Below, piece after piece: positions 9,782 to 17,817 of a stretch of DNA of 64,000 nt (positions are counted from its first letter, which is position 1; every line of letters starts with the position of its first letter). A model generated the notes under the pieces. That model saw only the letters and a list, made by a program, of their open reading frames with translations, searched no databases and was not told the origin of the DNA. The stretch comes from Pseudomonas pisciculturae. GTDB taxonomy: Bacteria > Pseudomonadota > Gammaproteobacteria > Pseudomonadales > Pseudomonadaceae. The stretch spans positions 310,001-374,000 of the forward strand of contig NZ_JACVZE010000001.1 in assembly GCF_015461805.1 (NCBI RefSeq). The letters are read 5' to 3'. Both the position numbers and the translations under genes were made by a program.

Positions 9782-12700
9782 ATGCCTAACGACGAGTCTT
9801 TGAGTGTCAACCTGCCGAGCCTGCCCAAGGGCGGTGGCGCGATCCGCAGCATCGGTGATGGCTTGGGCGCGGTGGGCGCCCGGGGAGCGGCCAGTGTCGA
9901 GTTACCTCTGCCGATTTCACCGGGGCGCGGTTTTGCCCCTGGGCTGTCGCTCAGTTACAGCAGCGGCATTGGTAACAGCCCCTTTGGCATAGGCTGGAGC
10001 AAGACGGTGGATGCTATCAGCCGGCGCGCCTCCAAGGGCGTACCGACCTACACCGATGAGGATATTTTCCTTGGCCCGGACGGTGGCGTGTTAATGCCTG
10101 AGCGGGACAGCAGTAGCGGCGTATTGATTGCCCGCATAGAAACCCAATACCGCGGGCTCAGCGTGGGCAGCCACCTGGTGACGCGTTATTGGCCGCGCAC
10201 CGAAGGCGCCTTTGCGTTGATTGAACGCTGGACCTCAAGTACCGATCAGACGATGTTCTGGCTGGTGCACACACCCGATGGCAACCTGCATCTCTACGGC
10301 AAGGCTGACGAAGCACGCCGCGCCGACCCTGACGCCCCGACACGGGTAGCGGCCTGGCTGATCCAGGAAAGCCTCGACCCTCACGGCCAGCACGTAGCCT
10401 ACGCCTACAAACCCGACAGTGACCCGGTGGCCCCCGGCCAGTCGCACGACTGTCGTGCGCAGCGCTATTTGCGGGAGGTTTATTACGGTAACGCCCAGGC
10501 CAGTGATCAGCTTTTTTCCTGGCGCGCAGAGGGTTGGGCCACGGTGCAGTGGCATTTTCATCTGGTGTTTGACTACGGTGAGCGCTGGCGGGATCGAGGC
10601 GGCTCCTGGCTATGCTGAAATTCAGCCTTGGGCCATTCGTGACGATGGGTTTTCGGACTACCGCTACGGCTTTGAGCTCAGGATCCGCCGCCTTTGCCGA
10701 CAAGTCTTAATGTTTCACCGCTTCCCCCAACTGGGCGTGCAGCCGGTACTGGTGCAACGACTGTGGTTGGAATACCGCACGACGCCGCTGGGGTACACCC
10801 ATCTGGTGGCGGCCCATTCCCAGGCGTGTGACGGTAACGGCAGGCTACACAGCCGCCCCCCCATGGAATTCACCTACCAGCCCTTCGCCCCTGCGTCGCA
10901 CGCGAGCGGCTGGCAAGCGTTCGATGCGATGCCGGGTCTGAACGATGGCTACCGCTACCACTTGGTCGATCTGCTTGGCGAGGGCATTGCGGGCGTTCTG
11001 TACCGCAGTGATAAGGCCTGGTATTACCGTGCTCCCCAGCGGGCAGAACCGGCTGGCCATCGCGATGACGTGGTGTATGACCAGTGGCGCGAACTCGGCC
11101 CTATTCCAGTCGCCGACAGCACGCAGCCGGTGCGTCAATTTCTGACGGACATTACCGGCGATGGCAATCCGGATTGGGTCATGTCTCAACCTGGCTGGAG
11201 CGGTTTTTTCACCTGTCAGCCAGACGGCACCTGGGACAATTTCGCCCCACTCAATGCCGTCCCCAATGAATTTTTTCACCCACAGGTGCAATTGGCGGAC
11301 CTGATGGGCGCTGGGCTGCAAGACCTGGTGATGATCGGGCCGCGCAGCGTGCGCCTGTATTCGAGCCTGCGAGCCGAGGGCTATGCAGGCGCTCAAGAGG
11401 TGGAACACAACGTTGACGATGACCGCTTGCCTCAATTCAGCCATTCGCGTCAGCATTTGGTGGCATTCAGCGATGTGTTGGGCAGTGGCCAGCAGCACCT
11501 GATCGAAGTGCGTCATAACAGGATCAAATGCTGGCCCAACCTGGGCAGAGGGCGCTTCGGCAAGGGGTTTGTGTGGTGCACCTTGCCTTTCTCTTATGAA
11601 GAGTTCGATGTCTCGCGGGTGATGTTCGCTGACTTCGATGGCTCGGGTGCCGCCGACCTGGTGATCCTTGAACCTGACTGCGCGCTGATCTACATGAATC
11701 GCTGCGGCAACGGTTTGGACGATGAGCCCCTGCGCCTGCCGTGGCCGACGGGCGTCACCTACGATCGGTTTTGCCAAGTCAGTTTTGCCGACCTGCAAGG
11801 GCAGGGGTATTCCAGCCTGGTACTGACGGTGCCCCACATGACGCCCCGGCATTGGCGTTATGACGCACTTGAGGCCAAGCCTTACCTGCTCAGTGGCACC
11901 AACAACAACCTGGGGGCCGCCGCGAGCATCGTCTACCGCAGTTCGGCCCAGGAGTGGTTGGATGAAAAGCACGAACTGACGGCACGAAACAAATCGGCGA
12001 TCAGCTTGCTGCCTTTTTCCATGCCGTTGGTCAGCGTCCAGACCCAGCTGGATGAGATCACCGGTAACCAATTGACCCAACGATTTTCCTATCGCAATGC
12101 CTTTTACGATACGGTCGAGCGGGAATTTCAGGGGTTCGGTTTGCAGTACGCCACGGACTGCGAGGCCCAGGCGCAAGAGGGGCAGGAGGACGGCTATACC
12201 GCACCGGTGCTGCGTAAAACCTGGTTCCAGGTGGGGCCAGACCTCGACCCGCCACGTGATGATTTCTTCAGTGCCGACCCAAGCGCCGTACCTCTGGGCA
12301 GCGCGTTACTCAGTCATTATCACCTGGCAGACAAGAGCGACCAGTGGGTCGAGCCGGATGCGACTGAGCGCGTGCAGATGTGCTACGCGCTGTCGGGGCT
12401 GATGTTGCGCAGCGAAATCTACCCCCTGGATGACCCGCTGGGCGTGCCCTACAGCGTGGAGGAAAACCGTTATGCCGTGCGACGCCTCGACCCGCCGACC
12501 GGAGGCACGCATGCGGCCTATTCGGTGATGCAGGTACTGCCCCTGGAGGCGGTGGCTTACCAGTACGAGCGCGACGCCACCGACCCGATGTGTCAGAAAA
12601 CCCTCGGCCTGGCCTGGGATGAGTTCGGTAACCTGACGCGGGGCGTCAGTGTGCACTATGCCCGCCGCATGACGGCTGCCGATGACCCTGCCTGCGCACT

Positions 12701-14333
12701 CGACCCCGGCGTTATCGAGCCCCAAAAACGCTGGTGGTGTGACGCCCATGATTCGGCACAGCAGTCTTATTACCTGACGGAAACCCTCGCGCAGTTCATT
12801 CACCTGACGGCACCCCAGGGTTGGCGCCTGGGGTTGCCCTACCTGCAACGCAGCAACGCCTTGGTGTTGAGCAAGGGCCATGGCCCGGCAGGCTTGACGC
12901 CTCAGACCGTCAGCTTTGAGCACTTCACGGCCGCTACGGCGGACAACCCGCTCAACCCCACTGCGCAACGTGTACTGGTAGGGCAATCGCTGCAGCGCTA
13001 CCGCAAGCTGTCGGACGACAGTACGTGGCCGGACGGCCAGGCCGATTTCGAGGGTTTGCCCGACTACCTGGAAATCGCTGAACTCGACCACAAAGCCCTG
13101 ACCGCCTACGACCTGCTCAAGGACGAGGACGGCACGATGCCGTTTGATCTTGAAGAAAAACTGATTGAGATCGGCTACCACCGCATGCCATGGGTGCTGG
13201 GCCCTGCCTTGGAGGCCAAACCCTTGTGGTCGGTCAAGCGTGGTTTTAACACCTACGCGTCGCTGTCGGACTTTCATCAGGTGACCTCGGTGCGCCAAAC
13301 CCAAAGCCACGGTGTGACGTTGATGGGGTATGACATTTACCGTTGTCTGAATACGTCTGTGACGCTGCCCGATGGTTGCCAGACCAAGGTCGACAGCATC
13401 GACTATCGCCTGTTGCAGCCCACTCGCATCATCGATCCCAACCAAAATACCCAGGAAGCGTTACATGGCGCTTTCGGTCAGGTGCTTGCGACCAGCTTTT
13501 ATGGCAGGGAACGCGGTGAGGCCGTAGGCTTCGACCCGATTGCCCAGTATCAGCGTCCTGACGACGACAGCCCCGCCAAGGCCATTGAGGCCCAGGGCGA
13601 TGCATTGCAAGGCGCGGCTACCGCCTATTTTGAAAACCCGTTCAGTTGGATGGGCCGCGTGCCAGACGCCGATCGCCGAGACCTCGGCTGGCTCAACGAG
13701 TGCGTAGCACAAGGCGACCTGCTGCCCAGCGGTTACGTTCGTGCCAGCGCGCGCAGGCTTACAGCGAAGGATGACTTGACCCCGGCACGCCAACGTCTGT
13801 TGGCGCTGTTGGAGGCCGTGTCGCGTGAGCCGGTGCACGGGCTGATCCTGCAGGCGGATCGCTACCCGAATGACAGTGAGCGGCAGATTCGCATGGCAAT
13901 CAGTTGTTGGGATGGCTTTGCCCGTTCGCTGCAAAGCAAGCAAAAGGTCGAAGATGGCTACGCCTATCACGTACTGGAAGACGGCACCCTGGCTTTGGGG
14001 GCGAATGGCGAGCCCATTACCCTGCAGAACGTGATGCGTTGGCGCGTTAGCGAACGCGTTGAATACAACAATAAAGGCCAGGTCGTCAGGGTGTACCGAC
14101 CTTACTTTGCCGCTGCCTGGCGTTATATCAACGATGCCAGTTTCAGCCAGCACGGCTACCACGACGAACAGTTCTACGACCCCTTGGGGCGCCCGACTCA
14201 CACGGTTCTTGCCAAGGAAGGCTACCTGCGGCGCCAGACCTATCATTGCTGGTACACCATCAGTGAGGATGAAAACGACACGTATGAAGAGGTGATGGCC
14301 GCCAAGGCTGAGACAGGTGCGAAAACGTCATGA
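9782..14333 (+). pseudogene. Insecticidal toxin complex subunit B (TcB/TcaC-like), one-base frameshift near 10590
   Basis: TcB forms the lower part of the cocoon that holds the TcC toxin and docks on TcA. The first frame (start 9782) carries the SpvB-type N-terminus and stops at 10618 soon after LVFDYGER. The expected continuation (IEAAPGYAEIQPW, then YGFELRIRRLCRQVLMFH) is in another frame and runs to 14333. Removing one G from the GGG at 10590-10592 restores one frame of 1516 residues, close to usual TcB length. The second part holds FG-GAP-like repeats (FLTDITGDGNPDWV, MFADFDGSGAADLVI) and the TcB middle domains. It overlaps the first TcC gene by 4 bp. Possible explanations are a real inactivating mutation, a sequencing error or ribosomal frameshifting; the sequence alone cannot decide. 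Confidence 0.85.
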
Positions 14334-17149
14334 ACGCCGTGGTTCACACGCACACACCGAACCTGGTTGTGTACGACCCGCGCAGCCAAGTGGCTTGTGC
14401 AGTCGATTATTGCCGTAGCCATACGCAGGATTTGGCTCAGCGGCGGATTACCCGGACGCGATATGACGAGGCCGGTCGGGCAGTTGCCCAATGGGACCCG
14501 CGCTTGTACAACCTGCATATGGACGACCCCACAGTGCCGCCTAACCTGGCGAATGTTTACTCCCTGACCGGCCAGGTCTTGAGTACTCAAAGCGTCGATG
14601 CGGGCCTGCGTGTCCAACTCTTTGGCGAATCCGGCCAAGGGGTGTACTTCCAGGACGGCCGGGGCACGCAGCGCGAGGTTGAGTTTGATGCTTTGCTGCG
14701 GCCGTTAGCTGTCTTCGAGCAAGGCTTGTGTACAGAGCGTTTCACCTATGCGGGTGCTGATCCCATCGCAGCCAGTCACAACCAATGCAGGCAAATCATT
14801 CGCCATGATGACCCGGCGGGCACCCGTCATTTCAACGAGTACGCCATGGGCGGTGCAGTGCTGGATCAGGTGCAGCATTTTCTGCAAGCGCTGGACACGC
14901 CGGATTGGCCAATGCCAACGCAGCAGCGAGATGATTTGCTAGAACCTGGCGACGGTGCGCGTACATTGGCGTACCTCAATGCGCTGGGCGAGGTCATGCA
15001 ACAGACCGATGCGGCAGGCAATCATCAGGGCTCCCACTACAGCGTTGATGGTCAGTTGCGTGAAGCCTGGCTACAGCTCAAAGACTCGCCAACGCGCAAG
15101 GTTCTGGTCAGCGCCATTACCTACGATGCCCACGGCAGAACCGAGCGCAAGACCCTGGGCAACGGCGTGATCAGCCAGTTTGAATACAGCCCTCAAGACG
15201 GTCGTTTGATGAACCTGCGCAGCCATCGCGGCAGTGGCGAGCGCTTGCAGGATCTGCACTACGTTTACGACCCGGTGGGGAATATTGTCAGCATCGAAGA
15301 CAAGACCCTGGCGGTGCGTTTTTTTGCCAATCAGCGCATCGACCCCATCAGTTGCTTCTGGTACGACAGCCTCTACCAACTGTTCGAGGCCACCGGTTAT
15401 GAAGCGGGCAGTGCGGGTAAAGGCCCGAATCAGCAGGCGGACCCTCGCGCCGTCGCCAACTTCCGCCAAACCTATCGCTATGACCTGGGCGGCAATCTGC
15501 TTGAGTTGATTCACCACGGGCCGCAAAACCACGGGCGGGTGTTGAAGGCAGCCCGCTACAGCAATCGCTGCTTGCCTGAACGGGATGGCGTACCGCCGAC
15601 GGAGGCTGAGATTGCTGCTGCGTTTGATGCCAATGGCAACTTGTTGGCACTGGAAATGGGCCGAGCCCTAGAGTGGGATCATCGCAATCAACTGGCTCAG
15701 GTTCGGCCGGTGCAGCGTCAGTCAGCGCTCGATGACACTGAGCGCTATATCTACGGCGCCGACGGCATGCGCCAGCGCAAGGTGCGCACTGCACAGACCA
15801 ACGCCCGCGCAGTCATCAGTGAAACACGCTATTTGCCGGGGCTGGAGATACGCAATGTCTACGGTGATGAGTTGCAGGTCATCACCGCCGGCGCCGTGCA
15901 GGTGTTGCACTGGGAAACGGCGCCGCCCAAGCGTATGGCGAATGATCAATTGCGCTACACCCTTGAGGACCATCTGGGCTCTTGCGCGTTGGAGTTGGAC
16001 GCCGACGCGCGGGTGGTCAGTCGGGAAAGTTATCACCCGTTTGGCAGTACAGCGTTTTGGGAGCGGGGTGATTCGAGTGAGGAGAGTTATCGCACGTTGG
16101 GGTATTCGGGTAAGGAGCGGGATGCGACGGGGCTTTATTATTATGGGTTGCGGTATTACATCGCGTGGTTGCAGCGATGGCTCAATTCGGATCCAGCGGG
16201 GCCGATTGACGGGTTAAACCTGTACCGCATGGTTAGAAATAATCCCGTTACGTTGAACGACCCGGATGGGCTGAGCCCGACCGGAGATCTGGTGAGGAAG
16301 GTGCGCGAGTCCAAGGAGTTCTTACAGGAGTTTAAAGAAAATCCGGCTAAAGCACTTCGCTCCATGGAGAAAACACTACTCGAAAGCGGGTACCCATCTG
16401 CCCAAGTGACCGAAGCGTTGGCGCGTGTCAGCGCTCGTTTGAAAGAAGATGTTTCCGACGTAACCGCACGCACAGGTGCGATGAGCTTGGGCGCCCCGCA
16501 AAAAAAAATAAGTGCCGAACGATACGAGAATATGAAGACATTCTTCGACATCTACTCGACTAACGCAGGCGCAGCTGCAATAAACACCGCCATGAGAAAC
16601 AACTCCGCGATCTCCTTGCAGGGAGCGAAAATTGTGTCAGAACTGTCGAGGCGTCACGGGGCTGAGCATTTCGAGGGGCGCTCGGGGCGGGAGCGTAAAG
16701 CGAACTTAATTGCGACAGCCGATACGCTCGATCGAAACGATATAAAGCACATTGCTAATACTCTTTACAAACAAGTCAACGAGAACACCAGCACCTTTTT
16801 CCGTGGCCAAAGCATCACCGACGAGGGTTTGGACCGTTTCTTAGAGGCCAAAGGCAGTGATACCGTTTTTTACTCCCCCAGTCTGCTCTCGGTCTCTCGG
16901 AGTAAAGCTGTAGCTGAAGAGTTCATGGGCGGTGGGCAGTTGGAACTACTGTTTGAGATCAAAGGATTCAGTGCATCCACTATGACCTCTTCACTGACAG
17001 CGAAGGGCGAGTCTGAGCATGTATTTTCGCCTCATGCTGACTTCAGAGTGATTAACGTCGGTACACGCGCGGCTAACAAAAACCAGTATTTGGTCAAGCT
17101 CGAAGAAATCAGGGGGCATCATGGGGAGCGAAAGGTGATGCCTTACTGA
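14330..17149 (+). CDS. TcC-type Rhs toxin 1 with C-terminal ADP-ribosyltransferase-like effector
   Basis: TcC proteins close the Tc cocoon and cleave off a variable C-terminal toxin that TcA injects. 939 residues; ATG overlaps the TcB stop (ATGA). Residues 1-648 are the Rhs/YD-repeat core, ending with SGKERDATGLYYYGLRYY and the NPVTLNDPDGL boundary. From about residue 649 the sequence is unique. The last 120 residues fit an R-S-E mono-ADP-ribosyltransferase: R825 (FFRGQ), the S854-V-S856 motif followed by AVAEEF, and E894-S-E896 followed by HVFSPHADFRVINV. Photorhabdus TccC3 and TccC5 are known ADP-ribosyltransferases, so the activity type is precedented; the target protein is unknown. The toxin-coding end is more AT-rich than the core. 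Confidence 0.88.
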   Translation: MNAVVHTHTPNLVVYDPRSQVACAVDYCRSHTQDLAQRRITRTRYDEAGRAVAQWDPRLYNLHMDDPTVPPNLANVYSLTGQVLSTQSVDAGLRVQLFGESGQGVYFQDGRGTQREVEFDALLRPLAVFEQGLCTERFTYAGADPIAASHNQCRQIIRHDDPAGTRHFNEYAMGGAVLDQVQHFLQALDTPDWPMPTQQRDDLLEPGDGARTLAYLNALGEVMQQTDAAGNHQGSHYSVDGQLREAWLQLKDSPTRKVLVSAITYDAHGRTERKTLGNGVISQFEYSPQDGRLMNLRSHRGSGERLQDLHYVYDPVGNIVSIEDKTLAVRFFANQRIDPISCFWYDSLYQLFEATGYEAGSAGKGPNQQADPRAVANFRQTYRYDLGGNLLELIHHGPQNHGRVLKAARYSNRCLPERDGVPPTEAEIAAAFDANGNLLALEMGRALEWDHRNQLAQVRPVQRQSALDDTERYIYGADGMRQRKVRTAQTNARAVISETRYLPGLEIRNVYGDELQVITAGAVQVLHWETAPPKRMANDQLRYTLEDHLGSCALELDADARVVSRESYHPFGSTAFWERGDSSEESYRTLGYSGKERDATGLYYYGLRYYIAWLQRWLNSDPAGPIDGLNLYRMVRNNPVTLNDPDGLSPTGDLVRKVRESKEFLQEFKENPAKALRSMEKTLLESGYPSAQVTEALARVSARLKEDVSDVTARTGAMSLGAPQKKISAERYENMKTFFDIYSTNAGAAAINTAMRNNSAISLQGAKIVSELSRRHGAEHFEGRSGRERKANLIATADTLDRNDIKHIANTLYKQVNENTSTFFRGQSITDEGLDRFLEAKGSDTVFYSPSLLSVSRSKAVAEEFMGGGQLELLFEIKGFSASTMTSSLTAKGESEHVFSPHADFRVINVGTRAANKNQYLVKLEEIRGHHGERKVMPY
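14484..16245 (+). repeat. Direct repeat copy 1: conserved TcC core
   Basis: This 1.76-kb stretch of the first TcC gene is nearly identical to 17969-19730 in the second. The two copies keep a constant offset of 3485 bp from end to end, so there is no net insertion or deletion between them. Identity starts abruptly at codons for AQWDPRLYNLHMDDPT and ends at MVRNNP; the 5' ends and the 3' toxin tips differ. Direct repeats of this size could recombine and delete or exchange toxin tips. Confidence 0.9.
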
Positions 17150-17194
17150 GCAGCTTTTGTTTGATAGGGCATTGCGTACATGAAATATCAAGCG

Positions 17195-17659
17195 TCAATC
17201 GCTGAAGCTACCTTGCAAATGCTCTGCACGAAACTCCAGGGTTTGTGCCCGATAACCAGGCCGCAATGGTGGTGTCGGCAGGCAATCCTCCCAGGTCGCC
17301 CCGGCCTGCAACTCGCCGGGGCCGCGATAGCGGGGGGCGGCGTAGACGTTGTCGGCCAGGTTCACCGTGTCACCGGGAGCATAGGCGGCGAGGCGCCAAC
17401 GCAGTTCGGTGAGGGGCACGTCGTTGCCGTTGTTGAGGGTCAGTTTCAGTGGGCGGTCTGCGGGGCATTCCTGTGGCGCATAGCTGATGCGCAGTTCCAG
17501 GCGGGCCAGTTGCGAAGCTTCGCGGTTGTCCAGCCACACCACCCAAATGGCCACGAAACCCAGGCCCACGGCCGCAGCGAGTGACACAGGCAAGGCCTTG
17601 GCAGGGTAGCGCAACAGCAGGATCAGCCAAGTGATGATCAGGAGAACGCCGAAGAACAT
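17195..17659 (-). CDS. Conserved hypothetical membrane protein
   Basis: 154 residues, read opposite to the flanking TcC genes. The ATG at 17657-17659 has GAGG eight bases upstream and is preferred over an in-frame GTG nine bases earlier. Residues 1-17 and about 28-43 form two hydrophobic helices (MFFGVLLIITWLILLLRY; SLAAAVGLGFVAIWVVWL). A soluble domain of about 105 residues follows, with two cysteines (APQECPADRP and TWEDCLPTP) and a beta-rich look (LKLTLNNGNDVPLTELRW). I do not recognise a named family and infer only an inner-membrane protein with a periplasmic domain. Its placement between two toxin-payload genes suggests the second TcC arrived by duplication next to an existing chromosomal gene. 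Confidence 0.7.
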   Translation of the reverse strand: MFFGVLLIITWLILLLRYPAKALPVSLAAAVGLGFVAIWVVWLDNREASQLARLELRISYAPQECPADRPLKLTLNNGNDVPLTELRWRLAAYAPGDTVNLADNVYAAPRYRGPGELQAGATWEDCLPTPPLRPGYRAQTLEFRAEHLQGSFSD

Positions 17660-17817
17660 GGAGACCACCTCGAAATGTGAACGAGCATCCTAACTTAAGC
17701 GTAGGTGGGATTGGCTACCATGAGGGCTGTGCTTGGTAGGTACTGTGTTTTCTAACAGTAGCGCTCTAAGCCTCAGGCGCTAAGGTAACGTCAGCAGCAA
17801 AAATGGAGAGAGATGCC
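17660..17817. promoter_or_regulatory. Divergent intergenic region before the second TcC gene
   Basis: 158 bp between the minus-strand membrane protein and the second TcC gene. It contains a TAGCGC...GCGCTA inverted repeat (arms 6 bp, 17759-17782) and a GGAGAG ribosome-binding site five bases before the ATG at 17818. Because the neighbouring gene points the other way, the second TcC probably needs its own promoter here. No confident -35/-10 was found. Confidence 0.35.

Noticed and set aside
10845..12176. 443-codon minus-strand frame opposite the TcB gene
   Set aside because: Shadow frame over the conserved TcB middle domain, with no ribosome-binding site or recognisable family.
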